Numbered from the stretch's first letter, positions 1 through 8,300 are shown. The stretch is 11,006 nt of DNA from JAQSWP01 sp040255215 (GCA_040255215.1 JBDZUM010000128.1:1-11006); one strand, 5' to 3'. A program made the numbers and translations. Notes: generated from the letters alone by a model not told the origin.

Positions 1-695
1 TCCTGCTGCGGATGCTTGCGGCCGCCCTGCGGCGGCACGGAGGCGACGGTGCCTTCCATGATCTTCAGCAGCGCCTGCTGCACGCCCTCGCCCGACACGT
101 CGCGCGTGATCGACGGGTTGTCGGACTTGCGGCTGATCTTGTCGACCTCGTCGATGTAGACGATGCCGCGCTGGGCGCGTTCGACGTTGTAGTCGGCGGC
201 CTGCAGCAGCTTGAGGATGATGTTCTCGACGTCCTCGCCGACATAGCCGGCTTCGGTCAGCGTCGTGGCGTCGGCCATGGTGAACGGCACGTCGAGCATG
301 CGCGCCAGCGTCTGCGCCAGCAGCGTCTTGCCGCAACCGGTGGGCCCGACCAGCAGGATGTTCGACTTGGCGAGTTCGACCTCGCCCGACTTGGTGCTGT
401 GCGCCAGCCGCTTGTAATGGTTGTGGACGGCGACCGACAGCACCTTCTTGGCGTGGCCCTGGCCGATCACGTAGTCGTCGAGGACGGTGCGGATCTCCTT
501 GGGGGTAGGCACGCCGTCGCGCGACTTCACCAGCGTCGTCTTGTTCTCTTCGCGGATGATGTCCATGCACAGCTCGACGCATTCATCGCAGATGAACACG
601 GTCGGGCCGGCGATCAGCTTGCGAACCTCGTGCTGGCTCTTGCCGCAGAAGCTGCAATACAGGGTGTTACGGGAGTCGCCCCCGGACTTGCTCAT
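1..695 (-). CDS. clpX: ATP-dependent Clp protease ATP-binding subunit ClpX (N-terminal part, cut by window edge)
   Basis: ClpX is the hexameric AAA+ unfoldase that recognises tagged substrates and threads them into the ClpP peptidase in the cytoplasm. Translating the minus strand from the ATG at 695 gives 231 codons before the window ends. The zinc-binding domain has Cys14, Cys17, Cys36 and Cys39 (YCSFC and ICDEC). The Walker A motif GPTGCGKT is at 117-124 and Walker B (IVYIDEVDK) at about 178-186. The family is usually about 420 aa, so the C-terminal half lies beyond position 1. A GAGGA Shine-Dalgarno sequence lies 9 nt before the start. clpP is upstream on the same strand but separated by a 217-nt gap with inverted repeats, so clpX may also have its own promoter. 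Identification is firm; nothing can be said about the missing half. Confidence 0.97.
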   Translation of the reverse strand, partial: MSKSGGDSRNTLYCSFCGKSQHEVRKLIAGPTVFICDECVELCMDIIREENKTTLVKSRDGVPTPKEIRTVLDDYVIGQGHAKKVLSVAVHNHYKRLAHSTKSGEVELAKSNILLVGPTGCGKTLLAQTLARMLDVPFTMADATTLTEAGYVGEDVENIILKLLQAADYNVERAQRGIVYIDEVDKISRKSDNPSITRDVSGEGVQQALLKIMEGTVASVPPQGGRKHPQQ

Positions 696-765
696 GGACA
701 CTTGTCCTCACCAAATTCACGCTAAACCGGCGCGAATCACATGTTAGACCCGGCTTTCCGCAGGG

Positions 766-785
766 CACAATATCAAAATATTGTG
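766..785. repeat. AT-rich perfect inverted repeat in the clpP-clpX gap
   Basis: CACAATAT at 766-773 and ATATTGTG at 778-785 are perfect 8-bp inverted arms around a 4-nt centre. It lies about 70 nt upstream of the clpX start in otherwise GC-rich DNA. The dyad symmetry and position fit an operator or a promoter-associated element for clpX. No confident -35/-10 pair was found, so this is an inference. No U-tract follows the hairpin on the minus strand, so it does not look like an intrinsic terminator. Confidence 0.5.
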
Positions 786-796
786 TATACTGGCCG

Positions 797-822
797 GAAT
801 CGCACCGCGAATGGTGCGATTC
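797..822. repeat. GC-rich perfect inverted repeat downstream of clpP
   Basis: GAATCGCACC (797-806) and GGTGCGATTC (813-822) form perfect 10-bp arms with a 6-nt loop. In the minus-strand transcript this is about 90 nt after the clpP stop and before clpX. There is no U-run after the stem in the clpP direction, so a classical intrinsic terminator is not supported. It could stabilise the clpP 3' end or be part of an intergenic repeat family. The same GGTGCGAT core recurs in the next hairpin. Confidence 0.5.
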
Positions 823-839
823 GGCTCCCTTGCGGTCAC

Positions 840-861
840 CGCACCGTCGGTTTTCGGTGCG
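840..861. repeat. Second GC-rich inverted repeat sharing a core with its neighbour
   Basis: CGCACCG (840-846) and CGGTGCG (855-861) form perfect 7-bp arms with an 8-nt loop. The right arm continues into GGTGCGATGCGG (856-867), which differs by one base from GGTGCGATTCGG at 813-824 in the hairpin beside it. The two hairpins are therefore related copies. They could also pair with each other to form alternative folds in the clpP-clpX mRNA. Confidence 0.45.
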
Positions 862-912
862 ATGCGGGCGTTTTGCCGTCTCGGGCCGCCCCAACCGCCG
901 ATTTCTACGGTT

Positions 913-1539
<627 letters not shown>

Positions 1540-1597
1540 CTTCCCCGGCCTCTCGCCCCGTTACGCCGCACTCTGCCGCCCGGTCCGACGAACGCCG

Positions 1598-2929
1598 TCA
1601 GGCCTTGGCCGCCTCGTCCTCGTCCGGCTCCTTCAGCAGCTCCTCGCGGCTGACGATCCGTTCGTTGACCTTGGCCATCTCGATGATGAAGTCGACGGTC
1701 TTGTCCTCGAAGATCGGCGCCCTGAGCGTAGCGCGGGCCTGGTCGTTGTTCTGGAAGAACTCGAACACCTGCCGCTCCTGGCCCGGATAGCGCTGCGCCT
1801 CCTGCATGACCGCCCGGTTCATCTCGTCCTGGCTGACCTGTATGTTGTTCTGCCGGCCGATTTCCGCAAGGAGCAGCCCCAGCTTCACGCGGCGCGTGGC
1901 GATGTCCAGGTATTCCTGCTTGATCTTGTCCTCGTCGCCGTCGCCGACCTTCTCGCCCGCCTTGCGGGCTTCCTCGACGCGCGACCAGATGCCGTTGAAC
2001 TCCGACTCGATCAGGCTCGGCGGCGCGGCGAAGTCGGTGCGCTCGGCCAGCACGTCCAGCAGCTGGCGCTTGGTGCGCGCCCGCGCCACGGCGGCGAATT
2101 CCTGCTCCAGCCGCTCGCGCACGGCCTTCTTCATGGCGTCGAGATTCTCGAAGCCGTTGGCTTTGGCCAGCTCGTCGTCGATCGCCCGGTCGACGAATTC
2201 CATCACCTGCTTGACGGTGCATTCGAACACCGCCGCCTTGCCGGCCAGGTCCTTGGCGCCGTAATCCTCGGGGAAGTTGAGGTTGACGTCGCGCTTGTCG
2301 CCGACCTTGGCGCCGACCAGCTGCTCCTCGAAGCCCGGAATGAAGGTGTTCGAGCCCAGCTCCAGCTCGAAGTCGTTGGCGGCGCCGTTCTCGAACGGCG
2401 TGCCGTCGATCTTGCCGACGAAATCGATCACCACCACGTCGCCCTGCGCGGCCGCCTTGCCTTCCGCCGCCGGCTTCTTCTCGCGCGACTGCTTGGCGAT
2501 GCGCTCCAGCGTTTCGTTCACGGTCTCGTCGGCGATCTCGACCTTCATGCGCTCGAGCGTGATCGAGGCGTAGTCGGGCTGCACGATTTCCGGCAGCACT
2601 TCGAGCGCCACCGAGAATTCGAGGTCCTGGCCGTCCTCGAACTTGGTGATCTCCACGCGCGGCTGAGCGGCGGGCCGCAGGCCGCGCTCGTCGATCGTCT
2701 TCTGCGAGGTCTCGCTGACGGTCTTCTCCAGGATCTCGCCCATCAGCTGCTGGCCGAACTGCTTCTTCAGCAGCGACATCGGCACCTTGCCGGGACGGAA
2801 GCCCGGCAGCCGGGCCGTCTTGCCGAGTTCGCTGAGGCGCGCATCGACCTGGCCGCTGATCTGGCTGGCCGGAATCTGGATCTTGAATTCGCGCTTCAGG
2901 CCTTCGTTGGCGATCTCTGTGACCTGCAT
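1598..2929 (-). CDS. tig: Trigger factor, ribosome-associated chaperone
   Basis: Trigger factor binds the ribosome near the exit tunnel and shields nascent chains; it also carries a peptidyl-prolyl isomerase domain. The 443-aa product has the normal family length. The N-terminal ribosome-binding domain contains the signature GFRPGKVP at 43-50. The FKBP-type PPIase domain runs roughly from 165 to 245 (GDVVVIDFVGKIDG to AVFECTVKQV). The rest, to 443, is the helical C-terminal chaperone domain. The C-terminal end is acidic (EPDEDEAAKA). The start at 2929 is chosen because the ribosome-binding domain begins right there (MQVTEIANEGLKREF); a GGAAAG motif lies immediately upstream. A longer open frame in another phase across the same DNA is a shadow. 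tig lies 85 nt downstream of tRNA-Leu on the same strand and heads the tig-clpP(-clpX) cluster. Confidence 0.98.
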   Translation of the reverse strand: MQVTEIANEGLKREFKIQIPASQISGQVDARLSELGKTARLPGFRPGKVPMSLLKKQFGQQLMGEILEKTVSETSQKTIDERGLRPAAQPRVEITKFEDGQDLEFSVALEVLPEIVQPDYASITLERMKVEIADETVNETLERIAKQSREKKPAAEGKAAAQGDVVVIDFVGKIDGTPFENGAANDFELELGSNTFIPGFEEQLVGAKVGDKRDVNLNFPEDYGAKDLAGKAAVFECTVKQVMEFVDRAIDDELAKANGFENLDAMKKAVRERLEQEFAAVARARTKRQLLDVLAERTDFAAPPSLIESEFNGIWSRVEEARKAGEKVGDGDEDKIKQEYLDIATRRVKLGLLLAEIGRQNNIQVSQDEMNRAVMQEAQRYPGQERQVFEFFQNNDQARATLRAPIFEDKTVDFIIEMAKVNERIVSREELLKEPDEDEAAKA

Positions 2930-3014
2930 CTTTCCAAACCTGTATGATCGGCGGCCATGATCCGCGTCGGCTTCGCCGCCGACGCCCGACCCTGACCGCG
3001 TTTGCTGAACCGAC

Positions 3015-3099
3015 TGGTGCGGGCGGAGGGACTTGAACCCACACGCCTTGCGGCACGAGATTCTAAGTCTCGCGTGTCTACCAGTTCCACCACGCCCGC
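3015..3099 (-). tRNA. tRNA-Leu (anticodon UAG)
   Basis: Read on the minus strand, the 85-nt gene starts with the acceptor strand GCGGGCG (3093-3099) and closes with CGCCCGC (3019-3025). The discriminator A (3018) and an encoded CCA (3015-3017) follow. The anticodon stem CGAGA/TCTCG encloses the loop CTTAGAA, giving anticodon UAG (3063-3065), which reads CUN leucine codons. A long variable arm (class II tRNA) and the T-loop GGTTCAAGTCC are present, as expected for tRNA-Leu. It precedes tig on the same strand, a common alphaproteobacterial order, and probably shares the promoter at 3167-3195 with it. Confidence 0.97.
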
Positions 3100-3166
3100 C
3101 CCGGCTGCATCCGTTGCCCCGCGCACGGCCGCCAGGCGGGCGCCCGGCCGCCTTTCGCGGTCGCGT

Positions 3167-3195
3167 TTTCTATCCTAGGCCCTGTAGCAGGTCAA
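3167..3195 (-). promoter_or_regulatory. Predicted sigma70-type promoter for tRNA-Leu and tig
   Basis: On the minus strand a -35 box TTGACC (3190-3195; 5 of 6 to consensus) is followed by a 17-nt spacer and a -10 box TAGAAA (3167-3172; 4 of 6). Transcription would start near 3160, about 60 nt before the tRNA 5' end. The -35 box overlaps the U-tract of the terminator that ends the upstream small gene, so one unit ends where the next begins. The position, the spacing and the strong need for tRNA expression support the call; the start site itself is inferred. Confidence 0.65.
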
Positions 3196-3231
3196 AGAAA
3201 AACCCTGCCGCCAAAACGCCTTGGCGGCAGG
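3194..3231 (-). terminator. Rho-independent terminator of the 81-aa gene
   Basis: CCTGCCGCCAA (3204-3214) and TTGGCGGCAGG (3221-3231) form a perfect 11-bp stem with a 6-nt loop. On the minus strand it is followed by a T-rich run (3194-3203). It begins 28 nt after the stop codon of the small gene at 3260. The strong stem plus U-tract makes this a clear intrinsic terminator in the minus direction. Confidence 0.9.
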
Positions 3232-3259
3232 AAGGCAACGGATCCGCCGATCGCAATTC

Positions 3260-3505
3260 TCAGTGGTCGATGCGTTCGCGATAGCGCTTGCGGAAGGTTT
3301 CCAGCGCCAGAATGCGCGGGCCGTCGGAGATGGTCTCGTGCGGCCGCTGGTAGACGATGTTGTAATGCACGTGCGGAATGCCGAAGGAATCGGCTTTCAC
3401 CTTGAGAACGCTCGCTGTTTCGACGAGGTTGCGCTCGTCGGACTCGCGGCGGAAGACCGAGCCGGGCTCGACCGAGGCGGAAACTTCGGACCGTCTGAAC
3501 CACAT
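3260..3505 (-). CDS. Small protein of unknown function (81 aa)
   Basis: I do not recognise a named family. The predicted soluble 81-aa protein begins MWFRRSEVSASVEPGS and ends RKRYRERIDH. It has no signal peptide, transmembrane segment or cysteines. Its middle (FGIPHVHYNIVYQRP) looks like beta strands and its end (LALETFRKRYRER) like a basic amphipathic helix. The start at 3505 is preferred because GGGGGA lies 4 nt upstream; an in-frame ATG at 3532 would give 90 aa but lacks a comparable site. A strong terminator 28 nt after the stop and none before it suggest a single-gene unit. An overlapping plus-strand frame lacks such signals. My impression is that similar small proteins occur in other alphaproteobacteria, but I could not verify this here. 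Confidence 0.75.
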   Translation of the reverse strand: MWFRRSEVSASVEPGSVFRRESDERNLVETASVLKVKADSFGIPHVHYNIVYQRPHETISDGPRILALETFRKRYRERIDH

Positions 3506-3509
3506 GACG

Positions 3510-3515
3510 TCCCCC
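3510..3515 (-). promoter_or_regulatory. Ribosome binding site that decides the start of the 81-aa gene
   Basis: GGGGGA on the minus strand lies 4 nt before the ATG at 3505. It is downstream of the alternative ATG at 3532 and so supports the shorter product. Confidence 0.6.
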
Positions 3516-3657
3516 AAATGCTCCGGGCGCATCCCCTGCCCGGTACTCGATGGTCACAGGAAACGGCTATGGAATGGAGCCGCCTGTCCCACATACTTTG
3601 GGGAAATAATCGACAAACCGCAAGAACCTTCTGAAAAGACGCCCGAATCCGAGTTGT

Positions 3658-5154
3658 CTACAGGGTCAGTTCCGCAAGATCGATGCGCAGCAGATCCTCG
3701 GCAATCAGTTGTTTTCCAAGCCGATTCGCCGCCGCGCCATGCAGCCACGCCGCCGCCGCGCCGGCGGCCAGCGGCGAGAGGTTTTGCGCCAGAAAGCCGG
3801 CGGCGAGGCCGGCCAGGACGTCGCCGGAGCCGGCGGTGGCCAGAGACGGCGGCGCGTTGTCGTTGATTATCGTTGTTCCACAAGGACTTGCGATGACGGT
3901 GTCGGCGCCCTTCAGCAGGATTGTCGCGCCAGAGAGTCGCGCCGCAGCCTGAACCTTCTCTACTTTATTAGGAATATCCTTCAATGAACTGAATAGCCTG
4001 TTGAATTCTCCCTCATGCGGCGTCAAGAGACAGGGGCCGGCGATGGCCGCGAACAGGGTCTCCGGCTCGCTTGAGAAACTGGTTAAAGCATCGGCGTCAA
4101 GTATCACAGATTGCTTGGTTTTCAGGGCCACAAGTACACTGTGCTGTAGCGCCGGGGACACACCGCCGCCGGGCCCCAGAAGCATTGATTTGAAGCGAAA
4201 ATCGTCAATATGAGCGGTGAAATCGCCGGTTTCCGACGCATTCTGCACGATGGTGCCGGCATCGCCGGCGCGCAGCGCGATCGCCGAGTCTCGATCGGGG
4301 GCAATGACCGTGACCAGCCCCGCCCCTGCCCGACGCGCCGCCAGCGACGCCAGCCGCGCCGCGCCGGTCATGCCCGACCCGGCGTAAACCAGGACCGCGC
4401 CGCGGCTGTATTTGTGGTCGGCGGCACCGGCCGGCCGCAGCGCCTGACGCCACAAAGCCGGCCCGTTGCGCCAGACAAGCGGCGCTATCTCCTTGAGAAC
4501 GTTTGAAAAAATGCCGATATCGCCGACTACCAGCTCGCCGCACAGCGCGCGGCCGGGCAGCAGCAGATGGCCGGGCTTGGGGCGGAAGAAGGTGGCGGTC
4601 AGGGCGCAAGCCGGCGCCTCGCCCAGGATCTGCCCGCTATCGCCTTGAATTCCCGAAGGAATATCGATGGCGACGCAGGCCAGCCGACGCGCGTTGATGC
4701 CCCGCACCAGCTCCAGCGCCGCGCCGTCCAGGGGCCGCGACAGGCCGGCGCCGAACAGGCCGTCGACCACCAGAGAGTGGCCGTCCAGGCTGCTACCGGA
4801 GGTTGGTAGCACGGACTCGCCCGAATATTTCGACGCCGCCCAGGCGGCATCGCCCTTCAGTGCGGCGGCCGGCACGAGCGCCGCGACGCTCACCGGCCAG
4901 CCGGCGCGGCGCAACTTCTCGGCCACGATATAGGCATCGCCGCCATTGTTGCCAGGACCGGCCAGCACCAGGGTGGGCTGTGGCGGGAAGCGGTTGACGA
5001 TGGCCTCGAACACGACGGTGCCGGCGGCCGCCATCAGCGCGGCGCCCGGCGTGCCGGCGGCGATGGCGGCTTCATCCGCCCGCCCCATCTGCGCCACGGA
5101 CAGCAGCGCCAGCGAGTCGGACGGGAGGATGTCGCGGAGAGCGGCGTCGGTCAT
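3658..5154 (-). CDS. nnr: Bifunctional NAD(P)H-hydrate epimerase / ADP-dependent NAD(P)H-hydrate dehydratase
   Basis: This enzyme repairs NADH and NADPH damaged by hydration. The N-terminal epimerase interconverts the R and S hydrates. The C-terminal ribokinase-like dehydratase restores the coenzyme at the cost of a nucleotide phosphate. The 498-aa length fits the fused form (YjeF-like). In the epimerase half GPGNNGGD is at 66-73 and DIPSGIQGDSG near 165. In the dehydratase half are a GPGGG loop, the LLTPHEGEF segment, LLKGADTVI and GSGD at 442-445, where Asp445 is the expected catalytic base. Both halves therefore look active. The start at 5154 lacks a strong ribosome binding site. The tracrRNA terminator lies only 26 nt upstream on the same strand, leaving little room for a private promoter. 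A stretch at about 3870-4210 inside the dehydratase half is visibly more AT-rich than its surroundings. Confidence 0.95.
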   Translation of the reverse strand: MTDAALRDILPSDSLALLSVAQMGRADEAAIAAGTPGAALMAAAGTVVFEAIVNRFPPQPTLVLAGPGNNGGDAYIVAEKLRRAGWPVSVAALVPAAALKGDAAWAASKYSGESVLPTSGSSLDGHSLVVDGLFGAGLSRPLDGAALELVRGINARRLACVAIDIPSGIQGDSGQILGEAPACALTATFFRPKPGHLLLPGRALCGELVVGDIGIFSNVLKEIAPLVWRNGPALWRQALRPAGAADHKYSRGAVLVYAGSGMTGAARLASLAARRAGAGLVTVIAPDRDSAIALRAGDAGTIVQNASETGDFTAHIDDFRFKSMLLGPGGGVSPALQHSVLVALKTKQSVILDADALTSFSSEPETLFAAIAGPCLLTPHEGEFNRLFSSLKDIPNKVEKVQAAARLSGATILLKGADTVIASPCGTTIINDNAPPSLATAGSGDVLAGLAAGFLAQNLSPLAAGAAAAWLHGAAANRLGKQLIAEDLLRIDLAELTL

Positions 5155-5180
5155 GGCGGGGCAAGCTTATCCGCCAGCGG

Positions 5181-5214
5181 ACAAAAGAACAGGGGCAGGC
5201 CGTAACCTGCCCCT
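5181..5214 (-). terminator. Rho-independent terminator forming the tracrRNA 3' hairpin
   Basis: AGGGGCAGG (5191-5199) and CCTGCCCCT (5206-5214) form a perfect 9-bp GC-rich stem with a 6-nt loop. On the minus strand it is followed by GTTCTTTTGT (5181-5190). It ends the tracrRNA and would also separate it from nnr, which starts 26 nt further on. Confidence 0.85.
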
Positions 5215-5237
5215 CATCTTGTGCTCCTGTGGAGCTT

Positions 5238-5272
5238 GTTAACGGAAGGCCCTCAAATCGTCATCGGCTAAG
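5238..5272 (-). repeat. CRISPR anti-repeat within the tracrRNA gene
   Basis: Positions 5247-5271 are identical over 25 bases to the reverse complement of the array repeat. The next bases outwards (AACGGA at 5241-5246, against GCGGT in the repeat) carry one inserted base and two substitutions, and GTT (5238-5240) matches again. On the other side the repeat ends in AAACT, whereas here the sequence is AAGAAAACT. That fits a 4-nt insertion in a former repeat copy. Confidence 0.93.
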
Positions 5273-5287
5273 AAAACTGATTGATGC

Positions 5288-5318
5288 TTGCCATCCAACT
5301 ACCAGAGTACGCCATAAT
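5288..5318 (+). promoter_or_regulatory. Possible cas9 operon promoter
   Basis: TTGCCA (5288-5293) and CATAAT (5313-5318, 5 of 6 to the -10 consensus) are separated by 19 nt, which is longer than ideal. Transcription would start near 5325 and give a leader of about 50 nt. The leader contains a small hairpin, AACAAG (5330-5335) with CTTGTT (5340-5345) around TCGG, just before the ribosome binding site. The -10 overlaps a possible minus-strand -10 for the tracrRNA. Confidence 0.35.
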
Positions 5319-5373
5319 CTTCGATTGAAAACAAGTCGGCTTGTTCGCGCCTGCAAGATTTTGAGAGGAAACG

Positions 5374-8300
5374 ATGGACACTTCGTTCCGGTCACTCCCC
5401 TGGCGTCTCGGCCTCGACATCGGCACCAACTCGATCGGCTGGTGCGCATTCGACCTCGACCGGAATGGCAGGCCGATCCGGATCCGCAAGATCGGCGTTC
5501 GCATCTATTCCGACGGGCGTGACCCCCAGAGCGGCACGTCGCTGGCGGCGGAGCGGCGAGGACCGCGCGGCGCAAGGCGACGGCGCGACCGGTATCTGAT
5601 GCGGCGCAAGGCGCTGATGACGGCGCTTATCAAGAGCGGGCTGATGCCGGAGGAACTGAAGTCCCGCAAGGCGCTCGAAATCCTCGATCCCTACAAGCTG
5701 CGCGCCAGGGCGCTCGACGAGAAGCTGCCGCTGCACCATTTCGGGCGCGCCCTCTTCCACCTCAACCAGCGGCGCGGTTTCAAGTCGAATCGCAAGGCCG
5801 ACCGTGGCTCGGATAAGGCCAAGGAAGAACAAGGCATGAAGGCCGGCATGAAAGCGCTCGACGAGCGCATCAAGGCGGCCGGCGCCCGAACGCTGGGCGA
5901 ATATTTCTGGAAGACGGCGCGCGAAGCGGCCGACGGCGATTCACGCAAGATGGGGCTGGTGCGTGCCCGCTCCCGCATCGTCAAGAACAAGGCCGAGTAC
6001 GATTTCTATCCGACGCGGGCGATGTACGAGCACGAGTTCGACGAGATGTGGCGTGCGCAGGCCGCGCATCATCCGGAGCTGACCGAAGACCTGCGCCAGC
6101 GACTGCACCACATCATTTTCCATCAGCGCCCACTCAAGCCCGTCGATCCCGGCCCCTGCAGTCTCGATCCGACCGACAAGCGTGCGCCCCTCGCCCTGCC
6201 GATCGTGCAGCAATTCCGTATCCTGCAGGAACTTGCCAATCTCAGCTTTGAGCATGCGGTCGACCAGAAGCAGCGCCGCCTCACGCTCGAAGAGCGCGAC
6301 CGACTGTTCGAGGAACTCAAGCAAAAGGAGAAACTCAGTTTCACGGCCATGCGCAAGCTGTTGAAACTCGACAGCGGCTGGAAGATCAATCTGGAGGACG
6401 CACGCCGTCCCGAGCTCAAGGGCGACACGACATCGGCCAGGCTAGGCGGCAAGAAGGCGATCATCTCCCGCTGGTTCGATCTGCCGGAGGAAAAGCAGAC
6501 GGCGATCACGCTGCTGCTGCTGGACGAACCGGACGAGGCGACTCTCGTCAAGAAGCTCCAGAACGGGCACGGGCTGAACGAAGCGCAGGCGGACGCCGCC
6601 GCCGATATCCATATGCCGGACGGCTACGGCCGGGTCGGCCTCAAGGCGCTGCGCAAGATCGTGCCGATCATGCTGAAAGAGGCAAATGACAAAGGCGAGC
6701 CGCTGCATTACAGCGAGGCCGCCGAACGCGCCGGATACGATCATGCCGATCTGCCGACCGGCGAAGTGCTGGACGAACTGCCGTATTACGGCGAAGTGCT
6801 GAAGCGCTATACCGCGCCGGTCACGTCGCAGGGCGCGGCGGCGGAGGAACGGCAGCATGGGCGACTGGCCAATCCGACCGTGCATATCGGCATGAATCAG
6901 GTACGCAAGCTGGTCAACGCGCTGATCGAGAAATACGGCCACCCCGATTCCATCGTCGTCGAACTGGCGCGCGAATTGAAGATGAGCCAGGAACAGAAGA
7001 AGGATATCCAGAAACAGCAGAAGGAAAATCAGGACAAGAACGACAAGCGCCGCGCCAAGCTGGCCGAGATCGGCGAACTCGGACGGATCGACGGCATGCT
7101 GCGGCTGCGCCTGTGGGAAGAGCTCGGCGAAAACCCGGCCGACCGGCGCTGCATCTATTCGGGGCGCAAGATCTCCATCGAGAAGCTGTTCAGCAACGAG
7201 GTCGAGATCGACCATATCCTGCCCTTCGCACAGTCGCTGGACGACAGCCCGGCCAATCTCGTGGTCTGCTATACGCAGGCTAACCGCGACAAGCGCAAAC
7301 GGGCGCCGTTCGAGGCCTTCGGCCACCATCCCGACTACAACTGGGACGATATTGCGCGGCGCGCCGCCGACCTGCCGGGTAACAAGCGCTGGCGCTTCCG
7401 GCAGGACGCGATACAGCTCGTCAAGGACCGCACGCAACGCGATCTGGCGCGCATCAAGGATTCCCTGCCGGGCGAGGTTATCGCCGATATCGAGAAGGCC
7501 GACGGATTTCTCGCGCGACAGCTGATCGACACGCAATATCTGTCACGGCTGTCACGGCAGTATCTGGGGAAGGTCTGCGATCCTTACCGCGTCTGGCCGG
7601 TGCCGGGAAGGCTGACCGAGTTCCTGCGCCGCAAATGGGGGCTTAACAAGCTGCTCTACGGCAACTGGCCCGATCCCGACGAGGATGCCAAGCCGGGCCA
7701 AAAACCCAAGCAGCGCAACGACCACCGACACCACGCCATCGATGCCTTCGTGGTCGGACTGACCGACCTGTCACTGTTGCAGAAGATCGGCACCGCAGCC
7801 GGCAAGGGCGAGATGGATCCCATCGAGCGCGGCGAGATGCCCGACGGCTATCCGGGTTTCCGCAACGACCTCAAGGACCGGCTCGGCAAGCTGATCGTGT
7901 CGCATCGGCCGGACCACTCGACAGCCGGCCGGCTGCATGAGGAAACGGCCTACGGCATCGTCGCCAACCCGGAAGCCGAAGGCGGCGCCACCCTTGTCTA
8001 TCGCAAGCCACTGGTCGACCTGAACGTCAACGAGATCGACCGCATCCGGGACGCAGAGCTGCGCCGACGGGTGCTTGACGCAATCGACGGACGCAAAGCG
8101 ACGGCGCCGGAGTTGAAATCGGCATTGACCGATTTCGCGGTCTCCGTCGAACCACCCATCAGACGCGCGCGTTTGACAAAAGTCGAAGCCAACACCGTCC
8201 AGTTGCGCGACCGGCGTAGCAGCGTTCCATACAAGGCCGTATCGCCGGGCGACAACCATCATGTCATCGTTTATGCCGACACAAACGGGAGATGGCGTGG

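Larger units (their letters stand above)
5181..5280 (-). ncRNA. tracrRNA of the type II-C CRISPR system (5' end approximate)
   Basis: The tracrRNA pairs with the crRNA repeat and forms the guide scaffold for Cas9. On the minus strand the order is: anti-repeat (5238-5272), a short hairpin GCTCC-ACA-GGAGC (5223-5235), a single-stranded linker, then the terminator hairpin (5191-5214) with a U-rich tail ending near 5181. Pairing with the crRNA 5' end is good: GUUG pairs with UAAC including one wobble, one U bulges, CGG pairs with CCG, one U-U mismatch follows, and then 25 continuous pairs. The plus-strand alternative lacks a comparable hairpin-terminator tail, which fixes the strand. The gene is transcribed divergently from cas9 and lies just before nnr. 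The 5' end and promoter are uncertain; a start near 5307 is possible if GATTAT (5314-5319, minus) is the -10 box. Confidence 0.9.

Noticed and set aside
12..725. Long plus-strand frames opposite clpX and clpP (also 781-1653)
   Set aside because: Antisense shadows of the conserved minus-strand genes, with no recognisable motifs.
3221..3634. A 137-codon plus-strand frame opposite the 81-aa gene
   Set aside because: No ribosome binding site of note, and it runs through the minus-strand gene's ribosome binding site and coding frame. The terminator is also oriented for the minus strand.
5238..5373. tracrRNA on the plus strand running towards cas9
   Set aside because: The sequence after the anti-repeat in that direction has only a weak 6-bp hairpin and no U-tract terminator before cas9, whereas the minus strand gives hairpin plus terminator and good pairing at the crRNA 5' end.
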